Origin: Lepas anatifera
Taxonomy: Eukaryota > Arthropoda > Thecostraca > Lepadidae
NCBI GenBank assembly: GCA_034440635.1
Contig: JAOTON010001583.1
Span: 1,426,001 to 1,490,000 of the forward strand
Reading direction: 5' to 3'
DNA length: 64,000 nt
Position numbers and translations under genes: made by a program. Below the pieces are notes generated by a model. The model searched no databases and was not told the DNA's origin. It worked only from the letters and a program-made list of their open reading frames with translations. Every line of letters starts with the position of its first letter. Within the stretch, counting starts at the first letter, position 1. Below are positions 33,101 to 43,953 of this stretch, in pieces.

Positions 33101-34860
33101 TCTTGTGTCTCAAAATTATTGGAAAAAATAGTTGTTCGTGCAATATATATAGTCACCTGACCAATCACAATTTAATTTCTGACAGACACGAGTGGTTACC
33201 GACCGAACTATAGTACTTAATTCCAGCTGACGTACCTGACACATACCATATACAAAAATCTGGACGATGGTCGCGATGTTACTGCAGTATTTTTGGATAT
33301 TTCGAGCTATTTCAATAAAATTTGGCACGCTGGCTTACGTCATAAATGCAAAAAAGAATTATTCGTCTCTAGCCCACTTCTTCGTTGGTTGGAATCGTAT
33401 TTAACACACAGGGTCCAAAAAGTTAAGGTACCGGGCACAGAAACTTTTTCATCGCCAAAAACTTTAAACGCTGGATGCCCCCAGGGTTCAGTTTTGGGGC
33501 CTTTGTTGGCCCTCATGTACCTAGACAGCATTACGAAGGACAGGACGAGCGACATCCATTTGTTCGCTGATGACGTGGCCCTCCTAACCTCCCACAGTAG
33601 ACAGAACTTTGACACATCACGACAATTTCTACTAAACGAACTAAACGCTATTCACGAATACGGAAAGAGATGGGCTATACCTTTAACGCAACAAAGACCC
33701 TTCAACAAACATTCAGTCACAAAACAGCACAGAAACATTTCATTTAAATTTTCGGGGGCACGACATTCCGCACGTGGAAAGTCACAAACATCTAGGCCTT
33801 ATATTATCTGAAGACTTGAGATTCCACCAGCACGTTAATGCTATCTTAAAGAAAGTAAACATAACACTGAGTCCAGTATATACAGTAGCAAAATTCATGC
33901 CCAGGCAGGTTCTACTTGAAATATATAAGATGTACATCCGACCTTATTATGATTACTGTGACAGTGCTTATGACAGACATTTGACGGTACACGATAGCAC
34001 AAGACTTGAGAGACAACAAAACAGAATTTTAAGATTAATAACAGGAACGCCAATTAGGCCTCTGAGAGTCTGAGGAATGAGCTAGGATTAGAGCAATTAA
34101 GGACAAGACGAGAAATTCACCGACTGACCTTTCACAAACTAGTCCATCACCCACTCCTTTTTCCGGGCTATATTCAAAATCTACTACCCGACACCAGACA
34201 TGCAAGAACGGAATTATACTTGAGAAATGCAAACTTTTTTCCGTCCCTCATCACCGCACATCTAGCTTTTGGAACACCTATTTTTCCACCACTATTAGAA
34301 ATTGGAATAATGTGCCGCAAAACATTCGTTGTCAGGTTTCTTTCAATTTGTTTAAAAAGGAAATAAACAAGTTATTGGGTGCCCCAGCTTCAGCCAGATA
34401 CCTTTTGTACGGTACTAAAATAAAGAACACACTACACATCCGGCTAAGAACTGACACTCTTCCACTTAATGCATATCTTTATCAAATTCAGAAATCCTTA
34501 ACTCCAGGTTGTCCATGCGGATTCCACATAGAAAATTCTTAACACTTCATTCTCAATTGTTCTCTTTATGATACCCATCGACATTCGCTCCTAAACACAC
34601 TGTTAGCTCACAACATTGACGCCAGACAAACACAACAAACACAGCTCCTGAACACACTTGCAACAGGCACAACACTACAAGCCGAGCAGGGCCGAGCCGT
34701 GGCCGGGGCCGTTCAGAGCTTCCTAGTGTCGGCGCTGAACACGCGTAGTCGTGTGGTGTCCGGCGGGGGCGGTGGCGGTGCTTCGCCATCAGGCACGTGG
34801 GCAGGGCAGCCAGTGGCCGTGGCGGCGGCTAGTTATGTTTAGTTGATGTTTTGCTAAAAG
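33101..34860 (+). pseudogene. Non-LTR retrotransposon, 3' half
   Basis: The plus strand encodes the middle and end of a Jockey/CR1-group reverse transcriptase. It has VFLDISSYFNKIWHAGL (catalytic Asp), NAGCPQGSVLGPL and the catalytic HLFADDVALL (about 33553-33585), then a thumb segment and the C-terminal region HLGLILSEDLRFHQHV. The later LRTDTLPLNAYLYQ and CPCGF blocks run to about 34540. Frame changes occur near 33770, 34070 and 34540. The first 210 bases repeat the last 210 bases of the minus-strand piece at 34960-35173. Confidence 0.8.
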
Positions 34861-34959
34861 TTTTTTTTCTATAAATTATAGTAATGATTTGGAGAGGCGC
34901 TTAGAATTAAGCTTTGTGCTTTTGCGCCAATCTGTTATGTTTTATCCGTTTTATTGAAT

Positions 34960-36060
34960 TAGTTCGCAATATCCAAGAATACTGCAGTAACATCGCGACC
35001 CTCGTCCAGATTTTTGTATATGGTGTGTCAGGTACGTCAGCTGGAATTCAGTACTATAGTTCGGTCGGTAACCACTCTGTCTGTCAGAAAGTAAATTGTG
35101 ATTGGTCAGGTGACTATATATTGCACGAAAAACTATGTTTTCCAATAATTTTGAGACACAAGACAGCAAGCTTATTGGACAATAATTACGGAAATCGGAA
35201 TGTGATCCTTTCTTTTTAAATATAGGGGTAACGTTTGCAATCTTCCAGACATTCGGAAATATTCCCAACTGAAGAGATTTATTGAAAAGTAATGTCAAGG
35301 GGCGTGCGATCAGAATGGCGGTCGTTTTTAATACTTTCGTGGGAATTTCGTCAGGGCCTGTTGATTTATTCGCGTCTAAGGAATTTAAGAGTCGCAGTAC
35401 TTCAGCTTGTCACGTGAATACCTTCGAGGTATGGTAAAGGCTCGTCTGCAGTCTGGTGTTGTGCCAAGTCCTGTGGTAACGTTAGTCCTGTTGTGTCAAG
35501 CTGGGTTTGTGACACAAAAAAGTCATTAAGAAGTTCAGCCTTTTCCTGATCACTGGTGACAATGTCATTCGCGAGGTTCAAAAGTGGGGGGATGTGCGAT
35601 GTCTGTTTCCGGCCTATCATTTTTCCAAGTATGGCGTGATATTTATGAGGATTCTGCTTATTACCTATCAATTGCGTTACGGATGATTTAATATGTGCTG
35701 CTTTAAGTCTGGTGTTAAGAGCTGCTGTTGTGTTCCGTTGTTGTCTCCATTTGGCCCATGCATTCTGAGATTGTTGCTGCATAAGGTTATGGGTAACATG
35801 GGGCCAAGTTCTTTTCTTAAGCTCCAGCAGTTGTTGCTTCTTTTTAGCATCCCTAAACAGTCTGTTTCTTTTACGAAAATGTTGTTTTAGCTCTGAACTC
35901 ATCCATGCTTTGTCATTGAGTCTAACATTGATTATTTTCTTCGGAATAGATTCCTCCGCAGCACGAAGTAAGATTTCGGAGAATTTTGCAGTCGCTTTAT
36001 GCACATCTACATCCAACAAGCGGTCCCAATCAACATTTATTAGTAAATTTGTGAATTTAT
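34960..36060 (-). pseudogene. Non-LTR retrotransposon, 5' half of reverse transcriptase
   Basis: On the minus strand, 36019-35402 encodes the segment before the reverse transcriptase (KAWMSSELKQHFRKRNRLFRD and following). 35298-34951 gives FDKSLQLGIFPNVWKIANV, FRNYCPISLLSCVSKL and LSDRQSGYRP. A frame change lies near 35300-35400. The similarity ends just where the first catalytic block of the plus-strand piece begins. It is the same family as 23895-24571. Confidence 0.8.
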
Positions 36061-36338
36061 CTGCATCAGTATTTGCATAACCCCAAACGTATTTAACCTT
36101 GTGGGGCTAGCGTGGGGAGTTTATCAATACCAAGAGCTCATATCTAATTCAAGCCTTGACTTACTGAAATAGCTTCAGACTACTTGGTTGATAACACCTA
36201 TGGATACATGAGATCTGTGAGGATGAGATGTATCAGGTTAACATGAGCCGGCAGACTGGTAAGAGCTGTCAAATGGGTCGTGCTGAGAGCTGGCAGAAAG
36301 GGTACAGAATTCCTGACTGACTTTCCATCTGGTAGAGT
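36061..36338. repeat. Composite repeat copy B, left block
   Basis: The last 90 or so bases (36245-36338) are the reverse complement of about 23780-23875. They end in GGTAGAGT, the left target duplication of the next element. Confidence 0.75.
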
Positions 36339-36798
36339 CAGTGGCGTAGCCAGGATTCGGTCAAGGGGGTCCGACTACCGTCGGGGGGCCCCCAGGCCGG
36401 GGGGCCCCTTAGTAGTCGGGGCCCATCTCCTATGTCGTATAATATTTTGGCATTATAACATTTGCACGACGGAAATTTGTATATCCCTTCTCAAGTGTTT
36501 GTTATTATTTTGTTGATAGTTTGATTTTTCTCGATCCGACCAGGGTTTGGTAAATTTAGGTCACCAAATATTAAAGCTGGCCCATACCTATATGACAGCG
36601 TGGCTATAATAACAGTATTGTGGCACATTTCGGGAAATCAAATGTTGCTGCGTGCATGATGTTCAACCTGACTTTACCTCAATTCATTCTGGTAATCATG
36701 TATGAAGTTATTGAAGGTCGGTCGTTTTGAGTACGAAGAAATGGTCTTCTACGGAAAATGATTATCAATTTTTTCCGGTTGTCAAATTCATGAACTCT

Positions 36799-37460
36799 TT
36801 AACCCTTGCCCCGGTGGCGGGTACGAGCCACCTTCGCCCTAGTGGGTGGGGGGGGGCTAAAAAAGACCCCCACGATCTCAAAAACTAAGAGAGCTAGAAA
36901 AAAGCGCAAAACGGCAATCGAAAGCTCTTCGAAAATGATACATTTTTCTTGTCAGGTCAATATCAAGGTCACCAGAGGTCAAAATAGGTCAAAATCGCTA
37001 ATATGAGGTGTACTAAGAAAACCTCATATATCTCAGAAACTATGATAGCTAGAAACATTTTTCTAACACCATTCGAAAGCTCTTGAGATGCGCTTTCATT
37101 TCAGTGCATTCATTTTCGTGTCAGGTAAACGCCTAGGGAGCTACAGGTCACTAAATATTGGGCATATTCTTGGGAATGTCCATAGCCACCCATGCATAAA
37201 GATATGTGGTATGAGTTTCAACTTGATCGATTAACACTTCTTTTAGTTATGCGGTCCTAAGTATTTTTTGAGGTGAGGTCACTTCACCTGGCCTGGTGAC
37301 CTGACCTGATATGACCTTGAGCCAAAATTTTCAGCAAAGATGTAAAAATGATGAAGGAACAGCTAGACCAAGTTTGGCGGCGCTGCGCGCCGCCGTTTTT
37401 TGGTCACTTCGGAAAAACCCGAGGGGGTCTAAAAAGACCCCCCACCCGGGCGAAGGTTAA
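36799..37460. mobile_element. TTAA hairpin element, family C, deletion derivative
   Basis: TTAA bounds it (36799-36802 and 37457-37460). Both ends match the full copy at 24572-25774, but the segment equivalent to 24987-25515 is absent (join near 37200). The AGGTCA motifs close to both ends and the GGCGGCGCTGCGCGCCGCC palindrome are kept. Confidence 0.9.
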
Positions 37461-38165
37461 TCAGAAAGTTTCCAAAGAAATGGAAAAAAATTTAAAAAAA
37501 TACATGAGATATGGTGGATGGTGGTGTGCTCCGGACGTCATATAACGTCTGTTCCGGGGAAGGATCCTGATGAATTCACCACAGTTACTTTCTTACCCTT
37601 GCTATGTTGTAAATGAGCAAATTACCAAAACAATAGGCGCCTGATATAACTATTGCGTTGGATTACTCTGGCATTGTTATTTTAAGCCTTCCATACCTTT
37701 TTTTCTTTTTGGGATTATGCTCAACAATGTTTGTCATTTTCCTTGTTTCTCTGGTTTCCTACGAAAATATTTGAAAGTTGCTTATTTCAGAATATTTAGG
37801 ACGGTAGTAATGGGACTAAGCTAATAGATTGAAAACCAGCTGAAGTTCCAAATTCCCTGTTCGATTTGCGATTATGGATGTTAAAATTAGATTAATTTTT
37901 GCCTTTCCTTCAGTAATGGTGCCTGATCGACATGTTTCAATTTGTCCTTTTTGGTACGCAATGGGAAAATATAAATTTTCGAAAATATGATTTTCGAAAA
38001 TCTTCTTTGAGCCTAGGATCTCAAGCGATATCTCTGGATTCTATTCTAAACTCTAAAAGAAATGGAAAGGAAAAAGGACGCTCAATAAAAAGGATATATG
38101 AGTGTTCCCCAGATGTTATATAAAACCTATTCCATGGACGGTCCTACTGATGAAACCGCTCACTT
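37461..38165. repeat. Degenerate direct repeat, about 580 bp apart
   Basis: The stretch 37461-37600 (AAATGGAAAAAAATTT ... CGGACGTCATATAACGTCTGTTCC) resembles 38040-38165 (AAATGGAAAGGAAAAAGG ... CAGATGTTATATAAAACCTATTCC). No gene is seen. Confidence 0.5.
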
Positions 38166-38329
38166 TCTCCTCCCCAGCCATTGTTTGGAGATCCCGGGGG
38201 GCTTGGGGAGGTGAGTACTTCCTTGGACTTTAAGTCTGATAGGCTTTGTACAGGGCTTGTATTGCTATGCCAGTGTTAAGCCATCCAGGACCATCACCCA
38301 CCCCCCCTGACCCCTGGGTCGAGCAGAGA

Positions 38330-41300
38330 TATCAAGGGGCCTAGCACTTGACACGATGCCGAAACCAGTATCTGGGACCCCTGAAAACAACACTTTTCCC
38401 GCAAATCAGTACTTGCGTCCCCCAAAACCAGTATTTGGGGGTACCATGAGAACTACCTACTGGAACTCCCTGGAACTTACTCTCGTGGGGCCTTGAGGAT
38501 AAATTCAAGGGGAGGAAGGAGAGCAGAGAAATCACAAGGTTAATTTCCGGCCCCTCTCCCGATTAGATCCCAGGGGGTCTCTGATACTGATTCACGGCGC
38601 CTCTTGACCAAAATTGTGGACTCCTGAGAATCTCTCGGGGCTCCCTAGATTAGTTATCGGCAGCACCTATGGGCCTATTTATCGGCCTCCCAGATTTGCT
38701 CTGGGGGGAGGGGGCTGAGACTGACTCTCTGGGCCATCCAGATTAGCCCTTGGGGGTCCCCTGAGGCTATCTCTGGGGTGGGGCGGGGGCTGGGAATAAC
38801 TTCCGACAGCCCTCTGAGACTAACCCTGGGGCGCCCCCTGAGGCTAACACTCGAGGGAGGGAGGCGTGGAAGCACCCCTGAGACTGAGTATTTGGCACGG
38901 CACTCCTAAGACTGTCTCTCGGAAACCCAGATTAACCCTCAGAGGCCTAAGGCTAACTCGGGGCCGTGAGACCAAAATTCAGGAGCACCTCTGGGAATTA
39001 CTCTCAAAGCCCCAAAATTAGCTCTTGGACGAACCGGAGACTAGCTCCCGGGAGCACTCTAAGACTAACTTTTAGGTGCTCCCTGAGATTGACTCGGGGC
39101 CTCTTATGCAACAACTAGGGGAGGGGGCACAGCCTCAGGCTAAATCTCGAGGGTTCCCAAGATTACCCCTCGGGGGGCCTCCTGAGATCAGCACTCTGCG
39201 GATCAAATGAAACTAACTCTCGGACCTCCAGATTAACTCTCGGGGCCACCTGAAAGTAAATCTTGACTCCTGAGAGAGACGCCCGCAAGACTATGGGACC
39301 GAATATAGGGGTGGGGGGGGGCTTATCGACACACCAACTGCCAAGGTCATATGGCGAATATAGGGGGTCCTCTAAGACTGACTCTCGGGGTCCCCTTGAC
39401 CGACTCTTGGGGTTCTCTGAGACTGATTTTAATGTAGCCCCCTGAAATAGACTGTCGCAGGGCCCTGAGAACCACTCTCTGGGGGAACCTGGGACGAGTT
39501 CGGCCCCTGAGACCGACTTTCGGGGTCCACTGAGACCAACTCTCAGGGCCCCTCTGAAATAAACCTTGACTTGAAATTTTATACTTGAGACCGAATCTCA
39601 GGGCGGGGCCCTGAGGCCGACCCGGGACATCCTAAGAACGAATCTTCAGGGGCTTCTGAGACTGATTCTGGGGCCCCGTGATCAGAGAATGCTTTGCAGT
39701 AGTTCAGATTGGCCCAAAGGGGGTGCTCGGACTCCTACAACTCCTTGGCTACGCCACTGCATCCACACATTCGGGGGCCCGCCGAGATCAGCACTTGGAG
39801 GCCCCTGAAAGCATTGCTTTCCCCCGATACCAATACTCTGGAGCCCCTGGATACTGATACGCGGGGCTCCTAAGACCAAGCTCGGGGTTCCACTTAGATC
39901 AGGTTCGGGGGTACCCTTAGGTCCATGCTTGCACTTTTCTCAGGAGTAACTCGACACCATTGTTCGGGGGCCCCCAGATCAACATTCAGGCCCCCAGACT
40001 AATGCTCGGTACTCTGGAGCCCTTCGATACCAATGCTCGGGGACCCTGAGCCCAAGCCTGGGCCCCTGAGACCAGCCTCTGGGTCCCATGGGGCCAATGC
40101 TCGTGCCTCGATCATAAGTCCCCTCGATATCGATAGTCGGGGGGGCACCCCGAGATCAATATTGCCCCCCCACTTCCCGAGATCAATGTTCGCTGCTCCG
40201 GAGCCATCGATACCAATGCTCGGGGATCCCTAAGACCAGCTCTGGAGCCCCTAAAACCAAGATCGAAAGGCCCGTGAGACAAAGCTCGGAAGGCCCGTGA
40301 GACCAAGCTCGGGCCCCTAATGCAAAGCTTGGGGGCCCCCTGAGACCAACCTCGGGGCCCCTGAGACCAAGCTTGGGGGACCTGAGACCACGCTCGAGGA
40401 GCCCCCTGAGACCAAGCTTGGGGGTCCCCTGGTACCAAACTCAGAGGGCCCCGTGACACCAAACTCAGGGCCCCTGAGACCAAGATCGAAAGGCCCGTGA
40501 GACTAAAGCTCGGGGGACCTGAGACCAAGCTCAGGGGCCCTTGAGACCGAGCTCAGGGGGCCCATGAGATCAATGTTCGGTACTCTGGAGCCTTCAATAC
40601 CGATGATCAGGGGCCCCCCTGAGACCAAGCTCGGAAGGTCCCTGAGACCAAGCTCGGGGGCCCCTGAGACCGAGCTCGGAGGCCCCCTGAGACCAAACTC
40701 GGAGGGCCCCCTGAGACCAAGATAGAAAGGCCCTGAGGCTAAGCTCGGGGGTCCTTGAGACCAAGCTAGGGGGACCCTGAGACCAAGATCGAAAGGCCCG
40801 TGAGACTAAAGCTCGGGGGCCCGAGACCAAGCTCGGGGGCCCCTGATACCAAGCTCGGGGGTCCCTGAGACCAAGCACGGGGAGCCCTGAGACCAAGCTC
40901 GGGGGGGGCCGAGACCGAGCTCAGGGGCCCCCGAGATCAATGTCTGGTTCCCTAGAGTCTCGATACCGATGATCAGGGGCCCCCTGAGACCGAGCTCGGG
41001 GCCCCCTGAGACCAAGATCAGGGGGCCCGTAAGACCAAGCTTGGGGGCCCCCTGAGATCAAGCTCGGAGGTTCCTTGAGACTAACCTCGGGGGGCCTGAG
41101 ATCGAGCTCGGAGGGCCCCCTGAGGCCAAGCTCAGGGGGCCCCTGAGACCAAGCTCAGGGCCCCCTGAGATCAATGATCGGTACTCTGGAGCCCTCAATA
41201 CCGATGATCGGGCCCCTGAGACCAAGCTCGGGGGCAACCTGACCAAGCTCGGGGGGCCCCTGAGACCAAGTTCGGAGGTCCCTTGAGACCAGGCTTGGGC

Positions 41301-41515
41301 GCTCCCTGAGACCAAGCTCAGGGGCCCCCTGAGACCGAGCTCGGGGCCCCTGAGACCAAGATCAGGGGGCCCGTAAGACCAAGCTTGGGGGCCCCCTGAG
41401 ATCAAGCTCGGAGGTCCCTTGAGACTAACCTCGGGGGGGGCTGAGATCGAGCTCGGAGGGCCCCCTGAGACCGAGCTCAGGGGGCCCCTGAGACCAATGC
41501 TCGTGTTTTCCAGTG
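38330..41515. repeat. Degenerate minisatellite, about 21 bp unit
   Basis: It consists of repeated units resembling GAGACCAAGCTCGGGGGCCCC. It is most regular from about 40230 to 41515 and more divergent before that. An internal copy of the element terminus (TGGCTACGCCACTG, 39744-39757) lies inside. Frames across it are artefacts. Confidence 0.9.
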
Positions 41516-41575
41516 CATAAGGTCAGCCCAAGGGGGGTCCGCGGACCCCAAGGACCCCCCTTGGCTACGCCACTG

Positions 41576-41780
41576 GTTAGAGTTAAGTCTGTCTGTGCGC
41601 TATTGGACTTACGTTGATGTGCTGTCGAGTGTGTGAGCGAGTGAGTGCGAGATGCGACTACTATGTACCGGTTTTGAAATTTTAATGTGGACACTAGGGT
41701 CTGTAAATACCTTTGCTTGAGGTAAGAGCTTCACCTTGTTTTTGGGGTAAGCAATGAAATTTTCATGAGGAATTATGCCT
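41576..41780. repeat. Composite repeat copy B, right block
   Basis: It is the reverse complement of 23575-23790 with few differences, separated from its other half by the hAT-like insertion. 41781-42273 shows no gene. Confidence 0.8.
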
Positions 41781-42273
41781 ATATTTCAACATATGTATAC
41801 TTCAGAGTGCGTTGGTATATACCACATGGTAACAGTTGTTATACAAAGGTGAATAGTGTTGTACTCACCTGGTTGGTACTTGAAACACGTGTAAAAACAC
41901 CTGCCTCTTCCATGTGTCTGTCCATTATAAGGTGCTTGTCTGGAGGATAAAACATACTTGAGTTTCAAGCCAAGGTGTGGATTTCTTACATCAGTATAAA
42001 TCCTAGGCTATCTACAGTTTATCTTCTCAAATTTTTATAAGATTTAGCACCGTGTATTTCGGAAATCTAGTCCAAAATTTTTCATGCAGCCATCACTATC
42101 ACTTCACTATTTCCTACCCACATTTTTTGCGCCGTGGAGAGGATCAAGTTGCGTCGATCTTTGCAATGAGATGTCTGCAGCTGGCAACAGATTCTGGTGC
42201 AGATATCAACGGGAGCTTTGCACCACAATTCGTATCATGTAGACTTAGCAGCTGTTATCTAGTTTTTTCGAGC

Positions 42274-43460
42274 TTATCCCGCGCGGGGCTGGGGGTAAAT
42301 TTTACCCCCCTCGCGAATTTTTGCGATATCTCAAAAACGGTGGCGCGCAGCGCCGCCAAATTTTCAGTACCCTTTTTACATAAATTTTACACATTTCTGC
42401 CAAATAAAAATGAAATCGGTTGAAAACTTTTCGAGAAATAAGCAAAAATGTGACGTCATTACGGGCGATTTTTGTACCAAAATCGCGCAATGTTTAAAGA
42501 GCTGCTGAAGCTACAGTTCTCAACCGATTTTCAATTTTCTTACGTCAAATGATAGGCATTATTGTGGTCTTCAAAATGGTTATCTCGGATTTTCAACATT
42601 TTGGTTTAAAAAAATTAAAAATTTTTTTTGGAAAAAGTTATAAAATTTCTACAATTTTCAATATATTTAAAAAACCGGAATTTATTTGGTAAAACACCAT
42701 ACAGTGCATATGCATGACAAATTTTGAGTCTCTAGCTTTATCAGTTTGGCCTGGAGAGCTGCCAAAGCTCAGAGACTCACGCTCTGATTTTTAGGGCTGA
42801 TCAATACTGTCTTTATTTAGTGAATCATAGTGACCCAGGATGACCCAGGATGACCTCGTACACGCTTTACACTACTTTTATAGTGTTCCTGAGACAAAAC
42901 AGGTCCAAAATCATGTGTCATTTGGCAAAAAGTATGAACTTAAAAAGTTGACCTCTGATGACCTACCTTGACCCCGGCTGTGCAAGTTGAGACCAGAGTA
43001 TTTCAGATATGATTCTCTGAACATCATAACTGAATTCTGCATGCAAAATGGCTCAAAAACATGTATCGCATGACCACATTTGGATACAAAAATATGGTGA
43101 CCTTTAATGACCTCATCTTGACCTGACCCGGTCATGCCACCAGCCTAACGGTCTCAAAGCACCTTGCTGCATTCAAGTGAAGGCTTTCCATGAAGTATGA
43201 AGCTCATAGCTTCCATTGCCTGATCTCCGTAGCATTGCAACCTCAAAAACCACGCTTTTGACAGCTGACCTCAGTTTGACCTTGACCTTGACCTCAAACT
43301 TTAAATTAAGTACATGTTTTTAGTTGTTCGTGATGAGATCTTTCGATTGGCGTTTGAAGTTTCCAAATCGGACCATTAGTTCGGGAGATAACAGGGGGTA
43401 AAATTTACCCCTCCCCAGCCCCGCGCGTTCGGCTGGAGACCTCAGCCCCGCGCGGGTTAT
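42274..43460. mobile_element. Hairpin element, family D
   Basis: TTAT flanks both sides (42274-42277 and 43457-43460). The left end reads CCCGCGCGGGGCTGGGGG then GGTAAATTTTACC. The right end reads GGTAAAATTTACC, CCCCAGCCCCGCGCG, an 18-base spacer and CCCCGCGCGGG. A GGCGCGCAGCGCC palindrome lies near the left end (about 42341-42357), and TGACCT/TGACC motifs are spread over 42830-43300. The plan is that of families A-C in the opposite orientation. No coding frame is seen. Confidence 0.75.
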
Positions 43461-43953
43461 AATTCATTTCACTCCATGGAGGAACATTGCATGCAATGCC
43501 ATAGACATGACATACAAAAATGACCTTTGACGGAAACTTGAACAAAGATGCAAAGACCATGCAGGCGCATACATAAATAACGTATATTCTTTTATCTTGT
43601 ATATGTACGATTATATATACCTTGTATCTTTGTATGTTCTCTTAAATCACCAACAGGTCATACGATACCCAATTACAGGTGAAGTCAACAGAGATAAAGC
43701 GCATCATGACCTAAGCCCTAGAAGTACTAGACCACAGTGCACCTCATGCAAACACTGGCTCTGTTGCCGTAAATGCTGCTAAATTTTCGTCAATTGGTCT
43801 AAAGGGTCACAGAATAAATTACTGTTTTCCGACACATTTAAAAATCTGTTAACCAGGTGTGGGATGCGTATAATCCGAGGCGACAGCATTCACCCGACAT
43901 GATAGAATATGGAACATGGTTGAACGTGAGGTTCTGGTCAATAGACGTGGAAC
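43461..43953 (+). promoter_or_regulatory. Upstream region of the long gene
   Basis: About 490 bases lie between the family D element and the gene. An AT-rich TATATAC stretch near 43610-43620 is present, but no firm promoter or first exon can be named. Confidence 0.3.

Larger units (their letters stand above)
36339..41575. mobile_element. hAT-like element carrying a minisatellite, second example
   Basis: Termini are CAGTGGCGTAGCCA (36339) and TGGCTACGCCACTG (41575), perfect inverted repeats of 14 bp. The flanks are GGTAGAGT (36331-36338) and GTTAGAGT (41576-41583), an 8 bp duplication with one difference. The uninterrupted site is visible in reverse complement near 23780-23790. No transposase is recognised. 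Contents are a family C TTAA element (36799-37460), a degenerate direct repeat and about 3 kb of minisatellite. Confidence 0.75.

Noticed and set aside
33101..36060. Twin-priming product of a LINE
   Set aside because: Twin priming puts the inverted 5' part before the forward 3' part; here the forward 3' part comes first.
38330..41515. CRISPR-like array
   Set aside because: Units are contiguous and degenerate without unique spacers, in a eukaryotic genome; it is a minisatellite.
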